From assembly GCA_024278645.1 (NCBI GenBank), contig JAJRST010000313.1, positions 1-11,602 on the forward strand: a stretch of 11,602 nt of DNA, given 5' to 3'. Of the stretch, positions 1 to 7,004 are shown in pieces. Every line of letters starts with the position of its first letter. Within the stretch, counting starts at the first letter, position 1. The translations under genes and the position numbers were made by a program. Below the pieces are notes generated by a model. The model searched no databases and was not told where the DNA came from. It saw nothing but the letters and a program-made list of their open reading frames with translations. Source of the stretch: a bacterium (GTDB taxonomy: Bacteria; Zhuqueibacterota; Zhuqueibacteria; Residuimicrobiales; Krinioviventaceae).

Positions 1-1094
1 CGATTCCGGAAAGCCAGTCCACCGAAGAGGTGCTTCTGGCCGCCATCGTCGGCAAAACCACGCCCGACATCTGCTCCAATATCTGGCCCGGCGTGGTCGG
101 CCAATTTGTGCGCACCAACGCCATTCTGCCGCTCGATGCCTTTGCCGATTTCGATTCCGTGGCCGCGGCCCGTCTGCCCGAGGAGCAAATCCGCACCTAT
201 CGTTACCTGGACGGGCATATCTACCAAATGCCGTGGAAAACCAATCCGATCATGCTGGAATATAACGTCAAAATGTTGCGGCAAGCCGGATTCGATCGGC
301 CGCCGGCCACCTATTCCGAGTATTTTGCTATGGCGAAAAAGATCACCCGAGACCTGGACGGCGACGGCGACAATGACCAGTGGATGATGTATGTGGATAT
401 CAACGTCAAATGGTGGCTGCGCTATTTTGACTTTTACACTTTTTACATCGCCGCATCAGGCGGCAAAACGTTGGTGCAGAATCGGCAGATTATTTTTGAC
501 AACCAAGCGGCAGTGGAGGTGTTTCGTTTTTTTCAGCAGGCCTTCAGAAAAGGCTATTTTCCCAAAGCCCGTTTCCAGCAGGATGCTTTTCTCGCCGGCC
601 AGGTGGCGACGCATATCACCGGGCCGTGGAACATCGACCATCTGAACAAGTTCAAAACGCCCGACTTTGAATTTGACTATGCGCCCATTCCGGTTCCCGA
701 CGATCATGAGGGGCCGGTTATCACCTATGGCGATCCGAAAAACATTGTCATTTTTTCGACGACCAAACACCCGCAGCAGGCATGGGAGTTTGTAAAATTG
801 CTGGTCACCAAAAAACAGGATATGGCGCTGCTGCGCTCGGCCAGCCAGATACCGATCCGCAAGAACTTGCTGGATGATGACCTGTTCGCCGATTTTTTCG
901 AGACCCATCCCAAGCTGCGCCGCTTTGCCATGCAGGCGCCGTTGACACGCGGGGTCGATTCCGATCCGGAATTGCGGGAAATATTTGATGCCATTTCGCA
1001 GGAATTTGAAGCCTGTTCTATTCTTGACCGTCGCACGCCGGAGGAAGCGGTTCGTCGGGCGGCGGAACGGGCCAGGGAAATAATCAGGTATTAA
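1..1094 (+). CDS. ABC transporter sugar-binding protein, family 1 (5' partial)
   Basis: Extracellular solute-binding protein of the MalE/UgpB-like family 1, which captures an oligosaccharide outside the cytoplasmic membrane and delivers it to the two permeases directly downstream. The reading frame is open from base 3 with no stop, so the N-terminus, including any signal peptide or lipobox, lies before the window. A GTG at 30 is only an internal codon. About 363 residues are visible of a family that usually has 400-450. Family-typical segments include the hinge-like HIYQMPWKTNP (about 213-245), an acidic DLDGDGDND loop (351-377) resembling an EF-hand calcium loop that is common in this family, ITGPWNID (about 615-640), and a C-terminal helical lobe with many aromatic residues. 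The stop is 4 nt before the first permease, which indicates co-transcription. The ligand cannot be read from the sequence. The GH130 genes downstream suggest a mannose-containing oligosaccharide (inference). Confidence 0.9.
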   Translation, partial: IPESQSTEEVLLAAIVGKTTPDICSNIWPGVVGQFVRTNAILPLDAFADFDSVAAARLPEEQIRTYRYLDGHIYQMPWKTNPIMLEYNVKMLRQAGFDRPPATYSEYFAMAKKITRDLDGDGDNDQWMMYVDINVKWWLRYFDFYTFYIAASGGKTLVQNRQIIFDNQAAVEVFRFFQQAFRKGYFPKARFQQDAFLAGQVATHITGPWNIDHLNKFKTPDFEFDYAPIPVPDDHEGPVITYGDPKNIVIFSTTKHPQQAWEFVKLLVTKKQDMALLRSASQIPIRKNLLDDDLFADFFETHPKLRRFAMQAPLTRGVDSDPELREIFDAISQEFEACSILDRRTPEEAVRRAAERAREIIRY

Positions 1095-1098
1095 AAAA

Positions 1099-1965
1099 AT
1101 GAAAAAGATGTCCTCACAACAACGCAGCGGATTGGTGCTCATCGCGCCTTATTGGATTCATTTCCTCTTTTTTATGGCCTATCCGCTGGTCTTTTCCGTC
1201 ATTCTCGTTTTTCACAAGTGGGATGTGTACACGCCCATACAATGGGTCGGTTTCAACAATTTTATCCGCCTGTTTCATGACGATCTTTTTTTTCAGGCCA
1301 TTTTTAACACTCTTTTATTTTTAATGATCCACATCCCGCTGCAGATTGCCATTGCTCTGTTTTTTGCCGTGCTGCTTAATCAAAAAATCCGAGGCCGCGG
1401 CTTTTTTCGCGCCGTCTATTTCCTGCCGGTCATCATCTCCGGCGTGGTCATTTCCATTTTGTGGCAGCAGTTGTTTTCGCAGGAAACCGGCGTATTGAAC
1501 AACCTGCTTTCCGGCATCGGCCTGCCAAAAGTGCCGTGGCTGAACAGCCCGGAATGGGCCATGCCCTCCATCGCCATCATGGCGACGTGGAAAAACGTCG
1601 GCTTTTATATCGTCCTGTTCCTCGCCGGTTTGCAGACCATCCCCTACTCGCTGTATGAATCGGCTAAAATCGACGGCGCTTCGTCATGGCAGCAGTTCCA
1701 CCGGATCACCCTGCCGATGCTCAACTCCACCATGTTGCTGGTGATGATCCTCTCCACCATCGGCGGATTCAGCCTTTTTATCGAGCCCTACATTCTCACC
1801 GGCGGCGGCCCGATGAACCGTACGCTCTCCGCCATGCTGTACATTTACAAACAGGCTTTTTATTTTAATCGCATGGGATACGCCGCCACGCTCGGCTTCT
1901 TTTTCGCCTTTATCATTCTGGCTGTGGTGTTGGTTCAGCGCAAAGTTGTCGAGCAGGAGTACTGA
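1099..1965 (+). CDS. ABC sugar transporter permease, MalF/UgpA type
   Basis: Inner-membrane permease subunit of a carbohydrate ABC importer (binding-protein-dependent transport inner membrane family), 288 residues. Hydrophobic segments lie at about residues 11-38, 67-93, 105-125, 154-182, 210-232 and 262-280, giving the usual six spans. The cytoplasmic EAA loop that docks the ATPase is clear: YESAKIDGASSWQQFHRITLP, residues 186-206, with the conserved DG and terminal LP. The GGGP motif after the fifth span (residues 235-238) is typical of MalF/UgpA proteins. The start ATG at 1099 lies 4 nt after the binding-protein stop; a second in-frame ATG at 1108 is an alternative. The stop codon overlaps the start of the next permease, so the pair is translationally coupled. 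No ATPase gene follows, as is common where one shared MsmX/UgpC-type ATPase serves several sugar importers. Confidence 0.95.
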   Translation: MKKMSSQQRSGLVLIAPYWIHFLFFMAYPLVFSVILVFHKWDVYTPIQWVGFNNFIRLFHDDLFFQAIFNTLLFLMIHIPLQIAIALFFAVLLNQKIRGRGFFRAVYFLPVIISGVVISILWQQLFSQETGVLNNLLSGIGLPKVPWLNSPEWAMPSIAIMATWKNVGFYIVLFLAGLQTIPYSLYESAKIDGASSWQQFHRITLPMLNSTMLLVMILSTIGGFSLFIEPYILTGGGPMNRTLSAMLYIYKQAFYFNRMGYAATLGFFFAFIILAVVLVQRKVVEQEY

Positions 1966-2777
1966 TGATGAAAAAGATGCTGCTTTATCTTGCACTCGTC
2001 CTGGGCGCCGTCGTTTTTCTGTATCCGTTTGTATGGATGACGCTGGCCACGATCAAACCGGAAATGGAAATCCTTGGATCCGGGTTGTGGCCGTCGCGTT
2101 TTACCCTGGAGAGCTATCGCCAGGTGGTGACGAAAATCCCCATCTTCCGGGCGCTGCTCAACAGCATTTTTGTTTCCACAGTCATCACCGCCTCGGTGCT
2201 GTTTTTCAGCTCCATGGGCGGCTATGCCCTGGCCCGGCTGAAATTCCGCGGCCGCGGCCTCATGCTCAACACCATTCTGTTCACCATGATGATTCCCTTT
2301 CAGCTCACCATGATCCCTTTGTACATTCTCATGATCAAGCTGCACTGGACAGACACCTACATGGCGCTCATCGTGCCGGGCATGCTAAGCGGATTCGGCA
2401 TTCTTCTGTTCCGGCAATTTTTTCTCACCATCCCGCAGGCGCTCATCGACGCCGCCCGCGTGGACGGCCTGTCCGACTATCAGATTCTTTTCAAAATCGT
2501 CTGGCCGCTTTCCAAACCGATCATCATCACCGTCGGTATCATCACTTTTATGAACACCTGGAACGAAGCGCTGTGGCCGTTGATCGTCATCCGCAATCAG
2601 TCGCTGATGACCATGCCGCAGATGGTCACCATTTTTACCGTCGGCGGCATGGCCGAATCGCAGCTTGGCGTCAAGCTGGCGGCGTCGATGATCATGGCCC
2701 TGCCGGTGTTTGTCGCCTATGCCTTTTTTCAGCGATATTTTGTGGAAAGCATTGCCGGCACGGGAATGAAAGGATAG
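1965..2777 (+). CDS. ABC sugar transporter permease, MalG/UgpE type
   Basis: Second inner-membrane permease of the importer, 270 residues, forming a heterodimer with the MalF-type protein. Six hydrophobic spans are visible (about 5-28, 66-90, 101-123, 130-152, 186-205 and 238-262). The EAA loop lies at about residues 159-184, with AARVDGLSDYQILFKIVWPL carrying the conserved DG and final P. The N-terminal KP-E motif (TIKPEMEI) and FMNTWNEALWPL (195-206) are standard MalG/UgpE signatures. The first ATG at 1965 overlaps the upstream TGA; a second ATG at 1968 is equally possible and would remove one residue. The stop is 4 nt before the next gene, which has its own AAAGGA ribosome site inside this gene's end. 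Confidence 0.95.
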   Translation: MMKKMLLYLALVLGAVVFLYPFVWMTLATIKPEMEILGSGLWPSRFTLESYRQVVTKIPIFRALLNSIFVSTVITASVLFFSSMGGYALARLKFRGRGLMLNTILFTMMIPFQLTMIPLYILMIKLHWTDTYMALIVPGMLSGFGILLFRQFFLTIPQALIDAARVDGLSDYQILFKIVWPLSKPIIITVGIITFMNTWNEALWPLIVIRNQSLMTMPQMVTIFTVGGMAESQLGVKLAASMIMALPVFVAYAFFQRYFVESIAGTGMKG

Positions 2778-2781
2778 GGAT

Positions 2782-4137
2782 ATGAAGAAAAGAACCATTG
2801 TTGCCGCTTTCGCTTTCTGCGCTCTTTTTCCGATCGGCAGCCCGGTCGCCCATGCTGACATCAACTTTGGCCATCTCGATGCGCTGTGTCAGGACATCGT
2901 CTTTGCCGGCAAACAATGTACAATCGTCCACATTTACGCCGATGCGCCCGATTATAAATGGACCGACGCCGCGGCAGAGGGAATCGCCTGCGTCGATGAC
3001 GTCGCCCGGGCCGCTGTTGTGTACATGAGGGCATCTGATTTGGCCGTCCACAGCGATATGAAAAAGATCAAGGGTCTGCTCAATTTTGTCCTCGCCATGC
3101 AGACGGAAGACGGGGAATTCTATAATTTTATTCGATCCGACTTTAGCATCAATAAAAGCAGTCCCACAAGCCGCAAGGCCTTTTCCTTTTGGGCGGCGCG
3201 GGGCTATTGGGCGCTCGGAATCGGCGTTGCTTTTTTTCAGCAAAAAGACCCTGCCTATGCCGACACGCTGAAACTGGCATTTTTAAAATGCAAAAGGCCC
3301 ATTGGCAAACGGATGCAGCGCTATGGTCAATTTATCGAAATCAACGGCAGAGCCTACCCGGACTGGCTGCCGATCCGCCATGCAAGCGACGCCGCATCCG
3401 AGCTGCTGCTGGGCCTAGCCTCTTACCTGCGTGTGGAGAGCGATTCGCTGCTGGATTCCTACGCGCGCACGCTGGCCGATGGCGTCATTGCCATGCAGAT
3501 TCAGGATCATCCCGTCATGACCGGCGCTTTTGAATCGTGGCCCGGCGTCTGGCACGCCTGGGGCAATTCGCAGGTGCAGGCGCTGGCGGCGTTGGCCGAG
3601 GTTTTGCCGGAGGACGCTTTTAAAGATGCCGCCCTCTTTTCGGCCGACCGTTTTCTCAGCCGCCTCGCCGGGGGACGCATGATCACCGGCTTTGATTTTC
3701 CCGGCAATGCCGTCAAGGTTTATCCGCAAATCGCCTATGACGTGCGCACCACCGCTCTCGGCCTGCTGGCCCTTTATCGGACGACAAAGGCGCCCCGTTA
3801 TGCACTCCTGGCCGGGCTGGCGGCCTCCTGGTTTACCGGCAATAACGTCGCCGCCGCGGCCATGTACGATAGCGCCAGCGGACGCATTTATGACGGCATC
3901 GACAAAAAGGGCGTCAACCAAAATTCCGGCGCCGAATCGACCATCGAAGGACTCTTGACGCTGCTCGAAATCGACGCAGAGCCGCTGGCCGCGTCCTGGC
4001 TTGACGCCCGGGCTGCCGGAGAGGTGCACTCTTTTTTCAATAGCAACGGCGCTGAAAAGGCGAACCGATTTCTCAACAAAACCGGCCCAATAACCATAAC
4101 CTGGAACCGACAGACGCAAACCGCAGATATAAAATGA
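2782..4137 (+). CDS. Exported alpha-toroid protein with GAEST motif, probable glycan-active enzyme
   Basis: A 451-residue protein of a family I cannot name with confidence. Residues 1-25 look like a Sec signal peptide (MKKR, hydrophobic core, VAHA before the mature part), so it probably acts in the periplasm or outside. The rest is a regular series of paired amphipathic helices, as in (alpha/alpha)6-barrel glycosidases and epimerases. Conserved-looking sites are VDDVAR (71-76), YPDWLP (192-197), WHAWGNSQ (257-264) and YDGIDKKGVNQNSGAEST (370-387). From memory, the last motif recurs in helical proteins encoded beside GH130 enzymes and glycosyltransferases. D72, D73, D194 and E385 are candidate active-site acids (inference). 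The ATG at 2782 is preceded by AAAGGA at 2769-2774 with 7-nt spacing. The stop overlaps the next start (ATGA). Its place between the importer and the GH130 pair suggests it trims the polymer or oligosaccharide before uptake. A lyase or non-catalytic role is not excluded. Confidence 0.75.
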   Translation: MKKRTIVAAFAFCALFPIGSPVAHADINFGHLDALCQDIVFAGKQCTIVHIYADAPDYKWTDAAAEGIACVDDVARAAVVYMRASDLAVHSDMKKIKGLLNFVLAMQTEDGEFYNFIRSDFSINKSSPTSRKAFSFWAARGYWALGIGVAFFQQKDPAYADTLKLAFLKCKRPIGKRMQRYGQFIEINGRAYPDWLPIRHASDAASELLLGLASYLRVESDSLLDSYARTLADGVIAMQIQDHPVMTGAFESWPGVWHAWGNSQVQALAALAEVLPEDAFKDAALFSADRFLSRLAGGRMITGFDFPGNAVKVYPQIAYDVRTTALGLLALYRTTKAPRYALLAGLAASWFTGNNVAAAAMYDSASGRIYDGIDKKGVNQNSGAESTIEGLLTLLEIDAEPLAASWLDARAAGEVHSFFNSNGAEKANRFLNKTGPITITWNRQTQTADIK

Positions 4138-5027
4138 GAAAAACGGCCGTAAAATATTTTTTGCCTCTGCCCATCCTGTTGATGGCAAGCTGTTCGCAAA
4201 ACGTACAGGACGATGCCATTCTCGCCCGCGTGGGCGACCGGGTGATCACCGTGAATGATTTTGTGCAGCGGGCGGAATTCAGTCCCGAGCGGCTGACCGG
4301 CGGGGCAGAATTCAGCAAGAAAGAGCTGCTCGACGCTCTGATCGATGAAAAGCTGCTCGCGATTGAGGCGGAAAAGCAACGTCTGGATAAAACGCCGCAA
4401 ATCCGGCAGCTCGCGCAGTTTGTCGAAGACCTGGCCGTGATGCGGGCGCTGTTTCATAAAGAGGTGCAGCGCCGCGTCCGGCTCGACCCGGCGCAGGTGC
4501 AGCAGGCGATAGCGTACAGTCGGCAGGAGCGCAAAATTTCTCATCTCTCTTTCCGGGACAAAGCCGTAGCGGCAAAATATCGGCGCTTGTGGCTCGCCAC
4601 ATCGCTGCAAAACGTGCTTGAAAATCTCGGCGAACAAAAAGCGGACACGCTGAACTATCAGCGCACGGTAAAGTGGGGAGAAAATGATCCCGACCTGGAA
4701 GCGGTCATGTTCAGCCTGTCGCCCGGCGACATCTCGCCTGTGCTCGAGCAGAACGGCGTTTTCCTGATTGTCCGTTGCGACGACATAAATCAAAACGCCG
4801 TCGCCACGGCGACAAACTATGCCGGTTTGAAAACAAAGGTAAAGCGGATTCTGGCCGCCCGGCAGGAAACGCAGTTGAGCCGGGAGTATGTTTCCCGCTT
4901 TATGCGGCAGCAGAAGGTCAAATTTGACGAAAAGCGGGTGCGGCGCATTATCGACATCCTGGTCAACCTCCTGTTCAGCGATGCAAACTCGATGGTCTTG
5001 CAGATGACCGAGATTCCCGTTTCCTAA
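4134..5027 (+). CDS. SurA/parvulin-type peptidyl-prolyl isomerase lipoprotein, N-terminal part before an in-frame stop
   Basis: Predicted periplasmic lipoprotein chaperone. Residues 1-20 are a lipoprotein signal (basic N-terminus, hydrophobic PLPILL core, M-A-S-C lipobox with C20 as the acylated cysteine). Residues 24-130 are helical with the SurA_N-type pattern ARVGDRVITVNDF and then LLDALIDEKLLAIEAEK. Residues 131-220 resemble a divergent parvulin core: ISHLSF, a helical insert, then LSPGDISPVLEQNGVFLIV. The usual strong parvulin signatures are weak, so isomerase activity is uncertain and it may be a holdase-type chaperone. The start overlaps the preceding stop (ATGA), so it belongs to the same operon. 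Translation ends at TAA 5025-5027, yet the same frame continues open to 5513 with homologous-looking sequence. The annotated product is therefore probably the front two-thirds of a protein of about 460 residues. Confidence 0.75.
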   Translation: MRKTAVKYFLPLPILLMASCSQNVQDDAILARVGDRVITVNDFVQRAEFSPERLTGGAEFSKKELLDALIDEKLLAIEAEKQRLDKTPQIRQLAQFVEDLAVMRALFHKEVQRRVRLDPAQVQQAIAYSRQERKISHLSFRDKAVAAKYRRLWLATSLQNVLENLGEQKADTLNYQRTVKWGENDPDLEAVMFSLSPGDISPVLEQNGVFLIVRCDDINQNAVATATNYAGLKTKVKRILAARQETQLSREYVSRFMRQQKVKFDEKRVRRIIDILVNLLFSDANSMVLQMTEIPVS

Positions 5028-5030
5028 ACC

Positions 5031-5513
5031 GTGTGGCAGCAGGCAGCGGCAAAACTGTCCGCCATGCGGGATGAGGAGTTGCTCCGCTTTAAGGACGGCC
5101 GTTTGACCGTCGGCGACTTTATGGCGAGATGGCGGGCCTATCGTTTTCCCGTTGACAAATCGAACAGAGCCGCCTGCGCCCGTTCTTTGAACGATCAATT
5201 CAGTCTGGTCATCCGCGACATAGTGCTGACCCGTGAAGGCCGCCGCCAAGGCCTGCAAAAAGAACCGTCCGTGCAAAAGGATAAAATTCTGTGGCAGGAC
5301 TATTATCTGGCGGAACGTGTTGCGGCAGGCGCCCAAGAAAATGAAATCTCATCCCTGCTCACCGATTTGCGGGGGAAAAAGGCCGTCAGCGTGAATGAAG
5401 CTCTGTTGCAAAAGGTAGAGCTGACGGACATTCCGGTCATTGCCCTGCGCCCGGGCCAGTATGCCTCGCGAGTGACGCCGCCCTGGCCGACTTGCAAAAA
5501 GCGAACTAAATAG
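5031..5513 (+). CDS. C-terminal part of the same parvulin-type protein, separated by an in-frame TAA
   Basis: This segment is in the same reading frame as the upstream lipoprotein gene and is separated from it only by TAA ACC. It can be read from a GTG at 5031, but no Shine-Dalgarno sequence precedes that codon and there is no signal peptide. Independent translation is therefore doubtful, although stop-start coupling over 3 nt is conceivable. The content is soluble and helical: LLRFKDGRLTVGDFMARWRA looks like the repeated 'tvgdf' helical unit seen in the C-terminal halves of multi-part PpiC/SurA-like proteins. The end of the frame, PPWPTCKKRTK, is short and basic. The best reading is a nonsense mutation, a sequencing or assembly error, or (less likely) programmed readthrough in one ancestral gene spanning 4134-5513. 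Confidence 0.55.
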   Translation: MWQQAAAKLSAMRDEELLRFKDGRLTVGDFMARWRAYRFPVDKSNRAACARSLNDQFSLVIRDIVLTREGRRQGLQKEPSVQKDKILWQDYYLAERVAAGAQENEISSLLTDLRGKKAVSVNEALLQKVELTDIPVIALRPGQYASRVTPPWPTCKKRTK

Positions 5514-5654
5514 TGTGCTGAATCGCGGGATTGAATGTATACTTTTCCGCCGCCTCATGCAGAGCCAATTCATGCGACAGGCAACTGTTTCCCCGGGATA
5601 TTTTTACAGGATACATCGCAAAAAAATCAATATGTCTTTCAGTCTTAAACATCG

Positions 5655-5680
5655 TATATTTTGACAAAGCAAAAGGAAAA
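5655..5680 (+). promoter_or_regulatory. Possible promoter element and ribosome site before the GH130 pair
   Basis: The 177-nt gap 5514-5690 separates the interrupted chaperone gene from the GH130 pair. An AT-rich TATATTTTG at 5655-5663 resembles a Bacteroidota-type -7 box (TAnnTTTG) or a TATATT -10 box, but no convincing partner lies at the -35 or -33 distance. AAAAGGAAAA at 5671-5680 is a plausible ribosome site for the ATG at 5691. This is weak evidence for a separate transcription start. The rest of the gap shows nothing I can name. Confidence 0.25.
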
Positions 5681-5690
5681 CAAAACAGAA

Positions 5691-6950
5691 ATGCAGGAAC
5701 TAGGTATTATCACAAGACAGCAGATTCAATTTTTTGGCAACCGCAAGCGGGTGCTCGGGCAATTTTTTGATCTGAATAACGACGAGCGCAGTCGGAAAAT
5801 TATCTCACGAATCGTGGCGCAGTCCGCGGGCGAGATCAGCAAAAACCTGCAAGACGTCCTCGCCTCGTTCGAGCATCGCCATCAAAACTTTACCGCCCTG
5901 CTAAAGGCAAACTATGAAAGGATTGCGTCCCGCATAGCCATTACGGAAAAGCTGAGCGAAGAACAAAAGCTGCTCATCGGCAGCTATTTCACCAAGGAAT
6001 ATTCCATCGAATCGGCGGCGTTATTCAATCCATCCATGGCGCGGCATCCGGATCAATCCGGCGCCGCATCGGGCGAGGTGCGCTACGTGATGAGTTTGCG
6101 GACGACCGGCGATGGACATGTTTCAAGCCTCGCTTTTTCCTGCGGCACTATCGACGCCGACGGTGAAATCATCCCTGATGCCGTATCGCCGTTTGCCGCC
6201 AATCCGGTTCTCACCCGCATTCAAAATGACGAGGCGGAGCTTCAGTTTGCCGACGGCACGGCTCTATCGGAGCGCGTCATCTTTCCTGTCACAACGGATG
6301 AACGCAACGGCATCGAGGATGTTCGGCTCGTTCCATTTGTGAATGAAAATGGCGAGACGATCTGGTACGGAACCTACACGGCTTATGATGGTCGTCACAT
6401 CCGATCAAAGATTTTGCAGACGCAGGATTTTCTGACCTTTCACACGCGCACTCTTCACGGGGACGCCGCGCAAAACAAGGGCATGGCGCTGTTCCCACGC
6501 AAGATCGACGGCGCGTACGCCATGATTTCGCGTCAGGACGGCGAAAATATATACATCATGTTTTCCGATAATCTGCTGCACTGGGACAAGGCATTCTTAC
6601 TGGAAGAACCGCGGCAAGCGTGGGAATTCATCCAACTGGGCAACTGCGGCTCCCCCATCGAAACGGAGGATGGATGGCTGCTGCTCAGTCACAGCGTCGG
6701 CGCCATGCGCAAATATGTCATCAGCGCCTATCTGCTGGACCGGAAAAATCCGGCAAAAATCATCGGCCGCCTGCCCCGCCCGCTGATCAGTCCTAATGAA
6801 TCCGAACGGGACGGCTATGTGCCCAATGTTGTCTATTCCTGCGGCGCCATGAAGCATGGCGAAAATCTGGTTATCCCCTATGCCATGTCCGACACGGCGT
6901 TCGGTTTTTCTCATGTCAGTATTCCGGCGCTGATGAAACATTTTATCTGA
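5691..6950 (+). CDS. GH130 enzyme, long form (probable beta-mannooligosaccharide phosphorylase)
   Basis: A five-bladed beta-propeller enzyme of glycoside hydrolase family 130, 419 residues from the ATG at 5691. A TTG at 5661 would add 10 residues but has no ribosome site, whereas AAGGAAAA precedes the ATG. There is no signal peptide, so it is cytoplasmic. Residues 1-105 are a helical N-terminal extension, absent from the shorter neighbour. The propeller begins around LFNPSMARHPD (111-121), followed by RYVMSLRTTGDGHVSSLAF. The family's acid motif appears as IEDVR (208-212), with D210 the likely general acid. NKGMALFPRKIDG (262-274) and LLSHSVG (331-337) match the regions that contact phosphate and sugar in GH130 phosphorylases. 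GYVPNVVYSCG (375-385) is the last-blade signature. Retained N/K/R/H residues favour phosphorolysis over hydrolysis (inference). It is paired with a short GH130 54 nt downstream. Confidence 0.88.
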   Translation: MQELGIITRQQIQFFGNRKRVLGQFFDLNNDERSRKIISRIVAQSAGEISKNLQDVLASFEHRHQNFTALLKANYERIASRIAITEKLSEEQKLLIGSYFTKEYSIESAALFNPSMARHPDQSGAASGEVRYVMSLRTTGDGHVSSLAFSCGTIDADGEIIPDAVSPFAANPVLTRIQNDEAELQFADGTALSERVIFPVTTDERNGIEDVRLVPFVNENGETIWYGTYTAYDGRHIRSKILQTQDFLTFHTRTLHGDAAQNKGMALFPRKIDGAYAMISRQDGENIYIMFSDNLLHWDKAFLLEEPRQAWEFIQLGNCGSPIETEDGWLLLSHSVGAMRKYVISAYLLDRKNPAKIIGRLPRPLISPNESERDGYVPNVVYSCGAMKHGENLVIPYAMSDTAFGFSHVSIPALMKHFI

Positions 6951-6994
6951 TCGCAAAAATATATCATCGTAATGAAACAAATTGCCAATTGAAA

Positions 6995-7001
6995 AGAGGA
7001 G
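6995..7001 (+). promoter_or_regulatory. Strong ribosome-binding site of the short GH130 gene
   Basis: AGAGGAG lies 3 nt before the ATG at 7005. It is the clearest Shine-Dalgarno sequence in the window and fixes that start. The short spacing is slightly unusual. Confidence 0.7.
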
Positions 7002-7004
7002 TCA

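Noticed and set aside
1946..2785. A 279-codon plus-strand frame overlapping the MalG-type permease
   Set aside because: The product is rich in H, R and D without membrane segments, whereas the alternative frame gives a textbook MalG protein with an EAA loop.
3888..5336. A 482-codon open frame on the minus strand
   Set aside because: It lies antisense across two well-supported plus-strand genes, its protein shows no recognisable domain and has biased H/R/Q composition, and it is a shadow of GC-biased codon use.
5661..5666. TTGACA as a -35 box or TTG as a start codon of the long GH130
   Set aside because: No -10 box lies about 17 nt downstream, and no ribosome site precedes the TTG; the ATG at 5691 with AAGGAAAA upstream is a better start.
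5531..5770. A 79-codon plus-strand frame between the chaperone and GH130 genes
   Set aside because: It runs out of frame into the GH130 coding region, has no ribosome site and no recognisable motif.
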